From Acridotheres tristis (lineage: Eukaryota; Chordata; Aves; Passeriformes; Sturnidae): 64,000 nucleotides of DNA. Where the stretch lies: positions 27,713,529 through 27,777,528 of the forward strand of contig CM072894.1 of the NCBI GenBank assembly GCA_037013685.1, written 5' to 3'. Of this stretch, positions 50,850 to 62,596 are shown in pieces (the first letter of the stretch is position 1; the number at the start of each line of letters is the position of its first letter). The position numbers and the translations under genes were made by a program. The notes beneath the pieces are model-generated. The model saw only the letters and a program-made list of their open reading frames with translations. It made no database searches and had not been told where the DNA came from.

Positions 50850-51186
50850 TTAGGTCTGTAAAAATGATCAGAGGAGTTGGACACCTGTCCTATGAGGAAA
50901 GGCTGAGAGAAGGCTCAGAAAAGGATCAGTTACAATAAGATAGGAAGCATAATTTTTAAAGTAAAAGGGAGTAGGTTCAGAGTAGCGATAAGGAAGAATT
51001 TTTTTTACAATGAGGATGATAAAACCCTTGAACCTTGCCCAGAGAAGTTGTGGATGCTCCATCCCTGAAAGCCTAGATGGGATTCTGAGTAACTTGAGGC
51101 AGTGGAAGATGTCTCTACCTGTGGCAGGATTGCTGGACTAGATCATCTTTAAAGGCCCCTTTCAATCCAAACTCTTCTCTGATTCT
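50850..51186 (+). mobile_element. CR1 LINE 3' fragment, sense to KALRN
   Basis: Clear CR1 3' region in sense orientation: CCTATGAGGAAAGGCTGAGA, GATAAGGAAGAATTTTTTT, GGATTGCTGGACTAGATCAT, CAATCCAAACTCTTCTCTGA, then TTCT. About 340 bp, 5' truncated. Confidence 0.87.
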
Positions 51187-53659
51187 AAAGTATCCCAGGT
51201 AGTATTTGGTATGAGATGTGTAGGCTTGGCTGATGGCTTCAGTGGCTTCAGTCTGTGGGCTGTGAGCCCAAAGCTGTGTCCACAGCCTGGCAGCAGAAAT
51301 CAGAAGTTCCTCCTAATAAATTAGATTAATTTTAGTTCCTTTTTTCCACTTGCTGCCCCCTTCCCTCTTCCCAGCCAGTTAAGCAACTTTGGGAGTAACT
51401 CCACAGAGAAGCTGTAAGAAGTAAGGCTGAAAGGAGGGTCACAAGCATTGGTGGCTGCTGCAGTGAACAGCAGTCAAGTCATTGCTCGCTATAATTCCCT
51501 GTTCTGTAAAATGGTATCAAGTGCCTAGAATACTTTGCTATTTTAGTGTCTCCCATAATAATAATGTTATGGCATATAACAGATACATTTAAATTGTAGT
51601 AAAAATAAATCTGTGAGAGGTTAAAAATAATAGCTAGCAAGAAATACGCAGTTCTCTGTGGAAGCAGATTTACTTTCTGTAGAAATATCTGGACTGTGTT
51701 TCTCTTCCACTGTTTAGTATTGTCTTTTCCCACAGGACAAGTTTAGTAGAGACTCCAGATGAAAACTTTCAGTGAGTTGCCTTTGGTTTTCAGCAGGACA
51801 TTCAAGTGCTGTACCTGTCAGTCTGCACAGCTTTTGAAGCTGTAGGTGCTTGAGAATATTCAAAAGATTGTGAGTGAATGAAATAAAACTTCCAATTGGA
51901 CTGTCCTCCTGTAGAACCTATGATATTGTCATAATTCTGTGATGGTTCTCTACCAGGGTTTATTATTTGTATTGCTGTCTCAGTCACTGATTAGTTCCCT
52001 CTGAAGCAGATCCTGCATGAAGACTGAACAAAAAGATGATCCTTGCCATTGAGTGCTTATGATAAAAGCTGTCAAGTAGACTGATTTCATTTAACCAAAG
52101 ATTCATGTTTTGCTTTTGTTTTTAAAAACGTCTGAAGGGCAAGTCTGAGGAGATACAGAGTCAAGCACTCTGTGCAGGCCAGAAGAAATGGCTGAGAATA
52201 AGGTACAAGCAGAAAGATAGGGAAGAAATGAGAAAACTGTAGGGAAAGCATGGAAGAATGCCATAAAGTTACCTAACAGAGCACTTCAGAACTGGAGGGC
52301 ACTTGGCTGAGAAAGGGATCACAGCCTGCATCCTCTGTGGAAGGGAAGCAGATGATGTCAGTGTGGGGAAGGTCAGAAGCTAAAGGAAATCACGGGAATG
52401 AGACAATAAGAGGTTTGATTGGAGTTGTAGCTTTTGGGATAGAAAGCCAAAGGTAGGTTTTCTGACACACTTTTTTCTGAGAAAAAGCAGCAAGATTACT
52501 GGGTGAAAGAAAGGAACAGGCAAAGCCTGTGCATGTTCCATGCTCAGACTGGGTAAGGCAGCCATAAGAACTTTGACAAAGCACAAGAAAAGTAGCAAGG
52601 TTTTCTCTTTTAGATGTTGCTCACCATTGGAGACTGTTATCACACTGCAGTCTTTTAATAGGGGTGCACCAGATGCCTGCCTTGCTTCAGTGCTGTGAAG
52701 AGAAGGCATTTCCATATGAAGTAAAGACACAGAGCCAAAATCCTTGTGTGTTCTCCTTCATGTTTAATGTCTCTTGTTCACAGAAACATGTCATGGAGAG
52801 CCGACCTCCTTGCATCTGACTGCCACTCTGTTCGCAGCAATTTAACTCTCCTGCTCTGCTTTTCTGTGCCGAGGCAGAGAGATCAGGAGTGATGCTAATT
52901 GAGTCAGTCTGAGGCATTCAGAGAAATTTAGTCCGAAGGAGAAAGTCAGACCTACTGGGTAAATAGTAATGATCTTGTGAGCTTCGAGGACTTAGGTGTA
53001 AGGTGTGCGAATCTCCTGTTAACAGCTTGCTCCTATTCAACTCAGTCCTGCTTGAAAGTTAGCTGGACTATTAAATAGGTCAGCTATCTCTGTTACAGAT
53101 TCCTGCTAGTCTGTAATCTGTCTGCTGCTTCAGGTTATTTGTCAAATCCCTCATGAGACTGTCTTGAACTATTTGAGCCAGGAGAAAGTTTTTAAGTGTG
53201 TCTCTGATGCTAAAACTGGAGGGGAAACTGTTGATTGGATGAGCTTAAATCAATTGAAACTGATCCATGTGGTAATATGAGTTTGTAAAAATGACACTTC
53301 CCAGCATATAAGTCCTTATAATAGGAAAAGAATTTTTTTTTTTCTAAAGCTGATTGTCTTCATCATTGAGCTGTGCAGTAAGGTGTTACTGGCAGCTTAG
53401 ACCTGGTTGCTGTGATTGGGGTTGATTTCAGTGTTTGTTCCAGCTTCAGCTCCATCATGATGTTTTAGCCTGGGGGCCTTATGATGCTCATTTGCAATAG
53501 TTCAAACCCAATGACTGGTAGGTTCTTTCTCGGGTAGACAAAGGGCAAGTTTCTACAGCATCCACCTCCATAATCAAGAAGTGCTTGACACACAACAGGA
53601 TGAACAATAATTTCTTTGCTTGGCTCAGACATCCTCAGGTCCTCTTGGTGTGCAGTGGT

Positions 53660-53840
53660 AATGGTGGTAACAGTAATTAGAAATAATACACAGAATTAGT
53701 ACTTAGCATTAGCATTTCAGAATACTCTTTTGAGTTTTGTGATCTTTGTGTAAAATAGGGAAGTCTCATGTACCAAAAGGGGAAAATCGGGCACAAAGCT
53801 GTAGTAAGTGGTTTCCTTGAGATTGCATGGACTTGGTACC
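53660..53840 (-). mobile_element. MIR/L2-like ancient SINE relic
   Basis: AATAATACACAGAATTAGTA, CTTAGCATTAGCATTTCAGA, AAAAGGGGAAAATCGGGCAC and AAAGCTGTAGTAAGTGG follow the reverse-complement MIR/L2 order (cell-size, ACAGATGGGGAAACTGAGGC and GTGACTTGCCC-like blocks). Confidence 0.65.
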
Positions 53841-56800
53841 CCGTGTTCTTGAGAAACTCATGTCCTGGTGGTGGAGCAAACCCTGACAAACCACTGAATG
53901 GCTTTGCCTTCTGTTGGCAGGGCATAGGCCAGGAAAAGCACACAAATCCCTTTTTACTGTAGGATTTTCAAAAGTTCATGCTGAAGTGGCAGATGAAATC
54001 AGATGTGTGAATTCTCATCTCTTCTTTAACCTCTTGGTATGGGTTCCTGTATATGGATGCAGTGACCTGCTACAGATAGGTTGTACTTCTTGGCCTTAGT
54101 CCTGGAAATGAGATTAACACACTTGCCTGTGTCCACATCAAGAAGTCAAATGGTCTTAAGATTTTTATGACACTTGGCCCTATTTTTAAATATTCGTAGG
54201 TCAGAGCCACAGCTGGTATAAGAAATGGCCCAATGCCAGTGACAGCAGAGGAGCTGCAGTAATTGACACGGGCAGAAATTTTGGCCTGTGTTCAACTGAC
54301 AGACTTGTGTGGGGATAGGGCTAAAGAAGACTGGTAGCAGAGTAAGGATATTTCCAATTTAATGTTTTAAGACATCCACATGATTTTGTTCATCACTGTG
54401 GTACCCAAATTCTGACAAAAGAAAGCACTTGGGCTCTGGGTCCATTCTGCTCATGTTTGGTGAGGTCCCTGTGCCTTTTTGGTCATGAGCGTGCTGCTGT
54501 GAAAGTTACATCTATTAAATACTAAATGTAAGAGAAATGTAATGACATGCTATTAAAAAGTTCCACCTACCTAGGAATGTTTTGCTTTCTAGCCCAGGTT
54601 TGCTAATATATTTCATATTTCACAGAGCTATCTCCATGAAGAGAGTGCCGTCAGGAGCCATTTACAGCTCTCATCCTGCTTTGTGGTTGTTTACAAGTGC
54701 CAGCTTCCTTTTTGCTGCAGTCACCCACTCTACCATAGAGTTTATGCTGGGAATGTCTCCTGTGAGCATATCAGTCAAGGCACATCAGAGCACGTTAGTT
54801 ACTTGGGGCATGGGAAGGTAGCTCCTGACTGGTTCCATACAAGCAATTTTAACAGAGCTGTAACCATAGTATATGATTTCCTTTTCTTCCTCTCATTTTT
54901 CCTCCTACATTTTCCTCTTGGACTATATCTAACAAATGTAGAACCTGCATGTTGCTATTCCAAGAGTTTGCTTAATGTGGAATTGTCCAGGGTAGAATAA
55001 ATACCTGTGGCCTTCTGAAGAGCACTGATTAATTATTACACATCCCACCTATGTTTGCCCAGTAACATTCTCCGTGTAACATGTGAATGAGACAACTGCA
55101 GAGACTTCTAATGAGCTGGTACTCCGAAGAGTAGTTTTTCACACTGACCAACAGAAAGTCACGTTGCATCTTCCTTTGGGAATGTACAGACAAAGGAAAG
55201 TTTCCTCTTTGGAAGTTATCTTTAGGGACAGAAGTTATGGGAGGTATAGCACAGGCAGTGTTCACCAGATCACCAGCAATCCTGTCTAATTTCTGTATCA
55301 GACAGTACCTAATTATTCTCTCCATTTTCAGGCCTGCTTGTCCTATGTGTCAGCAGTGGAAATTTGCAGATCTTTTGCTGAAGAAAATAAAACTTGTAAC
55401 ATTGCAGTTTCTTGGCTGTCCTGTTTCCCTTCAAGCACTGGAAATCTGAGGTTGGGGCTGTCATTTTTTATGAAATATTATTATGCTTATTTTTACTATC
55501 TAAAAAAATTATTTAAAAATTCTCTATGACCAAAGATTTTATGCAAGAGTTTACATAAGATTCATCCTTAATTTTGTTATAGAGTTACAGATACAGGTAC
55601 TGTATTAAGACCTTAAGATACCAAACATCCAGACCTCTCAACTACAGTGAATGAAATTTGAACAGCCTTGATCCGGAAAGCAGAGGCTGTTGCAGCATCA
55701 GTCTGAGGTCCTTGCACAGCTCCTCTTAACATCAGTGGCACAGGAGCTTTACTGTGGGATTTTGGCAGGCACCAGCCTGGGCTTGTACTTCCTTGTAGGA
55801 GGCATGCAGCATGTAGGAGTGAATAGAAACCTTGTATTCAGTCTCTTGAAACTGTCTCAGGATTTCTGTTGTATAATTCAATAAAATATTTCAATTGTGC
55901 TGAAGTGACTTGAGTTTACTCTGAGTCCAGGAACAAATAGAAAGCTGTAATGGATGGTTTTGGATTAGGTATTGATGCTCAAGAAAGCTAAGTGGCATAC
56001 TTTTACACATGGATAAATAAATGAATATGTTAATTTGTAAGTTTAGAACTTATCATGGAGGTTTTTATCATACTGAGTCCTGCTGAGACTCTGCTGACAA
56101 ATGGGATTTTTAGATAGAAAGCCTCCATGGATGAGTAGGTGCTAATGGCTCTGTTGTTGGCACCCCTCCATTTGAGCCCCTAAGTGGCACTTAGATATTA
56201 GAAGTGCATTTTTTTGAAGTTAAGGCTTTTGAGGTTCATGGTTTTGAAGCTGTTGGTGCAACTAAGGCATTCCCTGAGCAATTTCTGGAAAGGAAGGCTT
56301 AATTTCTGTGTCTTGCCCAGATTCCTCTTGGGGGTAGCTATATTCTTCTCTTGCTTTTCCACATTTCTACTGTGTGGTTATGTTTTACAGTGCTGGTGTG
56401 CATGAGTAGTTGCTGAATTTGACTGCATTAATTGCTGCATTTTCGTTTTGGGAGGTGATTTGTATGTGTGACTCTTCCATAGGGCTTCAGTGTGAAGATC
56501 ATATTCTTAGCACCTCTGCTTGTCTTAGCACAATGTCCCTTGCTTTAGCGAAGGTAAAATAAACACAGTCTCTGGCAGCTGTGTCAGGAACAGCACATGC
56601 AGACACTGTGTCCAGGCACCCCATCCTTCCCGGCCGCGACCAGAGCTGTCCGGGAACACACGGGCTTCCCCTGCGTCACGCCCCAGCCTCTGTGCCTAAA
56701 GGAAACCTCCTCGGGTCTTCAGCTCTTCCTGTCCAGCTGCACATGGCTCCAGCACGTCACAGCTCATTGTTTCACATCTCAAAGTGTGCCGCGCTCTGCA

Positions 56801-57548
56801 GCACGAGACGAGCTGGAAAATGTTAGTTTACTACAATGTTATTGTTGTTAAAGAACTCAATAAATGGTTAAGCGCCCGGTGTTGGTCACACAGAGCATCC
56901 CTACTTACACTGCTTGATAAGAGGCTTGGGAGAGAACACCTGCTATGAAAAGGGGAAAGGCAGGCACTGATTGTCTCCAGCATCCCAAATCAATGAGTGC
57001 TTTTTCTGGTGCTGACTGGAATTGAGTTCCCAATATCTCAACTCTCTCCTGCTGTTTTGTGTGTCATGTTCTTATAGGGTTAAATTAGGATGCATCAGCC
57101 AAATTTCAAGCTCTTCTGACAAGAGCTCTTGAGCTTCTGCATCTGTAACTTTCCGGAGGCTCCCCAAGGAGAAATCTGGCATGCTTTATCTGACAGACAG
57201 CTCAATTGATACTTCTAAGGGTTTACTTTCCTGATGTCAGTGCACCTAGGTGCAGCCAGAAATGTTCATCCTAAAGTTGTGGGTATCCCCAAGTTCTACT
57301 GACAATAATTTTATTACATTTGCAAGAGAAATGCCTCAGCAGTAGGGCAGTAAGTGGACATAAAGTGGTAAGGAGTGCAGCATCCTCATAAGGTGAAACA
57401 GTTGTACCTTTTTGGGTGGGAACCATAATTTGGAGAGGGGAATCCAGGTTTCTAGTTTTATGCATCTCACCTCTTCTGATCTATGCCAGACCAGAAGGTG
57501 CCTCCGTTATTCCCTTGCTGTGAAAACAGGTCCATTGCAGAACAAGGA

Positions 57549-57564
57549 TTTATTTTTTTTTTTT
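57549..57564. repeat. Poly(T) tract
   Basis: About 16 T in a TTATTTTTTTTTTTTTTTG-like run. Confidence 0.7.
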
Positions 57565-57979
57565 GCCTGAGAGTAATGCTAAGAGAAAAGATTGCTGCTG
57601 TGAGAAGTAAAGCTCTTGGTGTTCTTGTTCTGTGTTCCTCTTGTCATCATTAAAGCTTCCTCTGTTAGACCGTGAGCAGCCCACATCATCACCAGCTTTC
57701 CCTGCTGCTGGATCCTGCAGTGAGACAGTAATCCTGCATTTACCATCACAGTGTTTTCACATACAGTGTGATTTTACAAATCTCATATTATGTTTCTCTG
57801 CAGGAACAAAAGCAACAAGCAGCCAGCTAAACAGCAGTGTTAGCAGAAGTAAACAAGTATCATGCCATCTGACAGTGCTGGACAAACAGCAAGCTGATTT
57901 TTACTGTGTAGTACCAAGGTTGTAGATAAGTTTAGAGGATAATGTGAAATTCTGGACACGAAGACCCTACTTCTGCTCT

Positions 57980-58060
57980 GGCCTACTGGATGACATTAGG
58001 CAATTAGTGTTGCTCTGTGCCTCAGTTTCCCTCTGAGAGTTGGGTAATTGGCTGTGAATA
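57980..58060 (+). mobile_element. MIR-like ancient SINE relic
   Basis: GATGACATTAGGCAATTAGT, then CTCTGTGCCTCAGTTTCCCT, is the recognisable MIR core and post-core (GACCTTGGGCAAGTCACTTA, CTCTGTGCCTCAGTTTCC) in sense orientation. Confidence 0.75.
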
Positions 58061-58109
58061 AAAAGCCCTGTAAAATAATAACACTTAAAGCAGTGCATAT
58101 AACAGTTAC

Positions 58110-58215
58110 AAACACAGAACACTGTCATCATCTCCACTCTATAAATGTGAGGAACTGAGGCAGAAAATGCTTTGCCAAAAGCTATTGATGTAGCTGGGGC
58201 AAGAGTCCTCGTTAG
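58110..58215 (-). mobile_element. MIR/L2-like ancient SINE relic, opposite orientation
   Basis: CATCATCTCCACTCTATAAA, TGTGAGGAACTGAGGCAGAA and GCTTTGCCAAAAGC mimic the reverse-complement MIR/L2 block (CCATTTTACAGATGAGGAAA, CTGAGGC, GACTTGCCCAAGG). It lies about 50 bp from the sense-oriented relic. Confidence 0.65.
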
Positions 58216-59687
58216 ACCTCTGGAGTGGGGGCCGCCTGCCCAGCCTGCAGGCTTCGTGCTGCTCATGGCCCTCCTGCCACCGAGCACTGCAGCCTTGGGG
58301 GAATGCACAGGACTTGGGCGTGGGCAACAGATTTAGGCCCATTCCTTTCACTGTTTCTGCTGAGTGAATTGGAAAAGTAATAAAATGTTTTTCATCTAGG
58401 AAAAAGATTTTAGAGTCCTCTGTTTTTAACAGTCATCTGCTAAATAGTACAAAGTATATAGGACAGCGTTGTCCTAATTAGTTTTCTGTCAAAATTAACG
58501 GCCCTTGAGTTTAGTAGGAATAGATTTAGGCCAATATAGTGTCTTTGAAAGATTCACAGGACTTTTTGAATATGAGTTTGAAGCTTCAACATCATGGAAC
58601 CTCCTCTGAGCAGAGCTTTACTCTTCATATAAAACATTCTTCCTCCTTAAAAGCCTGCATCTTAGTGTAATTCGAATCCATCTTATTTTAGGGTATATAT
58701 TTAGTATCCAGCTGATTTTTTCCCTCTAAAGTTCTTGGATGCAAGTCCACTAGGAAATCTCAGCATTGCCAAACCATTTTAAGACATTTGGAACTTCAAT
58801 TACCTGCTGAACTCTTAAAAAGTAATTTGGTAATGAAAGCAGTGAATGCATTCTGCAGTGTTTAAGGATTGCTTACAGAGATAAAATGGTTTTGGCTGTA
58901 GGTCAGATAAATACTTTTATGATGAAGCATATGTGCGACCACTTTTTCTCCTCTTTTGAATGGATCTGAAGATTCTAATCCTTCAGAATATCCCCAAGTG
59001 AATTTTGGTTTACTAGACCCTGTGTTCTTAAATGAAGAGAAACATTTAGTATTTTGCACCTAAGAAACATCTTTCATCTTGATGTATTTTACAAAGTCAA
59101 ATATTTCAGTTTAACCAAACTTGTGTGAAACAAAATGTAATTTCCCATTTTAGAGCTATGTTAGCCAGCAGCAGGAAATGATCTGATTCTCAAGTCAGGC
59201 TGGTAGCAGAGATTGCTGGAAGATGACATGGGATGGCATGCCTCGGTAAGAAGCTTGATAAAAGTATCAGATAAAAGAAGGGTGCAAAACTGTTTGTCTC
59301 ACGCTCTGTGTTGCAGATTATGTTTGCATATGAATCTTTTATGAGTTCTGCCCATGTCTGGGAAGCCAGACAAGGGCTCTGGTGAGTGCAGCCACAACCA
59401 GCATAGAGGAAGAGAAAGATCTGAACTGCCTTGCTACCATACAGGTAGCACACTGAGTCCTTGAGGGAGAGAAACTTCTCAGCTCTTGTAGTGTGCTTCC
59501 GTTTTAAAATTAACATTTCTGGAGTTGGGTGGCTGAAATAAATACCCACATAGTGCTGTTTTGAGAGATGATTAAATTAATGTGGGATGCTTGTCTTGGT
59601 GTGTGGCAATGTAATATTAACAAGTTTAACCTAGTCACCCAAAATGAAGAATTTAGTTGAAAAGTGAAGACCATTAGTACCAGAACT

Positions 59688-59721
59688 GGGGAGAGAGGGG
59701 AGGGGGGAAAGGAGGAGGAGG
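59688..59721 (+). repeat. Purine-only G-rich tract
   Basis: A 34-nt run of only G and A with five or more G-runs (GGGG, GGGG, GGGGGG, GG, GG). Confidence 0.85.
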
Positions 59722-61639
59722 TTAAATTGTGATAATGGAGTCTGAAGCTGAGTTTCTGAATTTCCTGTGAATCATATCCCAACTTTTTACACTCCATAGT
59801 TTATCTGGGACACTGAATGTGGCCTCATTTGCTATTTTTTTTCTCTGAACTACAGCATCTACAGCTGTGGCCAGATGTGCTACTTGGCTTGCAGCTGAGC
59901 TGGGTTCAAAGGCTTTGAACCCAAGCCAGGCTTAAAGTGCCTGGGCACTGTCCCCACTGCTGGAGGTTGGTGTCTGCAAGCGTAGCTGCAAATGTAGTCC
60001 TTGTCTAACCTAAATCAGTCAAAATGATCTGGGTTAAAGAAAACCCTCCATGCTTTTAAATAGAAACCCAACCTGGATCATTTTGACACAACCGGGTTAG
60101 GGAGTGACTGTGTAGAGACACAGTGACAGATTGGAGGGGCAGAGCCCAGCTCTGCTGCAGCTGAACCCTGCATGGGACCACAGGCCAAGTAACACTGTTG
60201 TGTGACAGTTCAGGAAGCTGCCCTGACTTTTGTCCTGTACAATAGTCTTGTTTGTAGAAAATCATGGAATAGGTTGAGGGAGAGAAATGCAGCTGGTGTT
60301 TGCCAGTTTTAGCCTCTGATGGCCAGTTTGCAGCCTGATGCCATCTATTGTAGATGTATGTTCCTGCCCAAGGTCTGGGTAATGGCTGAGCTTTCCCTAT
60401 AGGAGGTTTAGAGCAACTTCAAGGTTCTGCTAAACTGTGCTTGCTTTCCTGGGCTGTAAGGAAGCTGCTACCCAGGCAGTATTTTCTGTAGAATTTCAGT
60501 AATTTTCAGATGTTTATGCACATGAGTGACACACGTGAAATCTTGACACAAGAGATGCTCTGTGGGTCTTCTCAGCATTCTATGCATGCTGATAAAGGGC
60601 AGATGCAGCAAGACTTTCTGCAGAAACTGAATGAAATCATTCGAGATTTTAGTTCACAGAGGATAGCATGAAAATCTCTTGGGCAAGTTTGTGTGTGTGT
60701 TTGACATTGGACTTGACAGTGATCTCATTGATTTCTGCTGGGCTCAGACTCAATTACTTTGGTTTAACATCAGTGCATTTGAGAGCAGAGTTAGACCTGC
60801 TGAAAGTATGGATGCTTTTTCTTTCCTCTTGGGGAATCTTTTGGCACTGGTTATGCAGGTTGTGTCCACATGCTGTGACCTGTCTGTACAACAAGCCACC
60901 AGTCTATCACTTGGCTTTAGATATTTCAGATACCTTCAGCTGTCTTCCCTCCCCAGGAGATGCAATCCCCTTGTTCCCATAGCACACACTGGATGCTGTG
61001 GTCCAGCTCCTCGCTAGGGTATTGTGTTCTTGCCATCATGTGACCTGTTCTCTTTCAGTTTCTGGTGGAGGTAGCAATTGGAGACTCCTGGTTTTGTGTG
61101 TAGACTAGTTCAGGAGAGTCGAGCATCCATTTAAACAAACAGAGGGAGGGAGCCCTGCTTCAGTGAGGTGTGTGGTGCATTGTGAAGAGAGATGGCTGGG
61201 CCATTGGATGGGGTGCTCCCCAAACACTGAGAGATTGTCATTGACTTCAGTAGTCCCATCTGGTGCATGTTGCAGGTGTGCTGATGATGGCTTGTGACAG
61301 CTTCATGTCCTGTAGCCCTCAGACTTATGACAACCAGGAAGGAAAGACTTTTCGTTGTCAGCAATTATTTCCAAAAGCCTTCACAGCACAATGCAGTGCT
61401 TCCTCCCGCTGTCTGAGACGAAGACTTGACCTCTCCTTGTTTCACTTCTCGTGACATTTACTCATAACAAACAGGCTTAGATGTTGCAGTATGTTTTTCT
61501 GGGTCATTGAATGCATTGTATGCTTGTCCTTCAAAGAAGAAATACAGCATCTTTCATCTCAGCCCGTTAGCTTATTTTTGTTAGTTTTAATTTTATTGAA
61601 ATCTTTTAAACCCAGTTGTTTTGGAGCCTTGAAGGAAAG

Positions 61640-61772
61640 CCATGTGAGGCATTTGGACAATATTCTTAGGCACATGGTGTGACTCTTGGGGATAGTGCTG
61701 TGCAGAGACAGGAGATAGACTTGATGATCCTTATGGGTCTGTTCCATCTCAGCTTATTCTGTGGTTCTGTCA
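61640..61772 (+). mobile_element. CR1 LINE 3' end, sense to KALRN
   Basis: GAGGCATTTGGACAATATTC, TGACTCTTGGGGATAGTGCT, AGACTTGATGATCCTTATGG, GTCTGTTCCATCTCAG, then TTATTCTGTGGTTCTGT, a CR1 3' terminus with its short tail repeat. Confidence 0.85.
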
Positions 61773-62581
61773 ATGGGCATTATTCATATGGGAGAAATGA
61801 ATTGATTCATACTAAAAGCACACTTCCTTGTGCACACACTGCCATAGGGCTCTAGCATGAAGCACAGCCATGAGTCCAACCCAGAGGGTCAGCTACATTG
61901 CTGTGCAATCTCTGAGGGGGTGGGGTACAAAATCCTACAGCAGTACTCTGACACCAGTAGGGCTGACCTGTCCCTAAACAGCCTTAGCTCAGGTGGTTGT
62001 GTCTGGCAAATCTACAATTTCTCCTGTATTATGAGCATGTGCTCCCAGCCGAGGCTCTCTGGTCTCCTGTTTGCTGTGTTATGTGCAGAAACAAATCTAC
62101 ACGCAGCCTACAGGCTGTGTCCAGCATTTTGGAAACCTCTTTGCATGAATGGCTTATCTGCACATCTGGAAATGAGCTTGATTGACACAAAAACCCAGGA
62201 AAATCTGCATCCCAGATGCTTTTGCTATGATTTGGTTGTGTTTTCTGTGAATACTTGGCATTTATAGCACTGTCTGGTCTCCTTCAAATCATATACCTGC
62301 CTAGGGGCTAGGACCCTGTGAGCTCATGGCTTGAGCTGGAATTGGCTACCTTCAGCCTTAAACACTACTCTTCTGCAACAAATGTCTTTTATTTGTAGAA
62401 TTGCAGTCCAATTTCATGGTATGCAGGCTGTTTCACTTACCATTTCACATGCTTTTTCCATGCCATCTCTGCCTTTCAGTGCAGTGGTCTCCACATAATC
62501 TCGTCCTGAAAATTTTGGTGGTAACAATAAAAATGTCCATGTTTGTTGATGATTTGAGGAGAAATCTCTTCAGTTTTTCTT

Positions 62582-62596
62582 GAAAAAAAAAAAAAA
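62582..62596. repeat. Poly(A) tract
   Basis: A run of about 15 A followed by GAAAA; no upstream gene-like sequence makes it a retrocopy tail. Confidence 0.8.

Noticed and set aside
58664..58682. tRNA B-box-like string ATTCGAATCC
   Set aside because: No A box at proper spacing and no cloverleaf stems around it.
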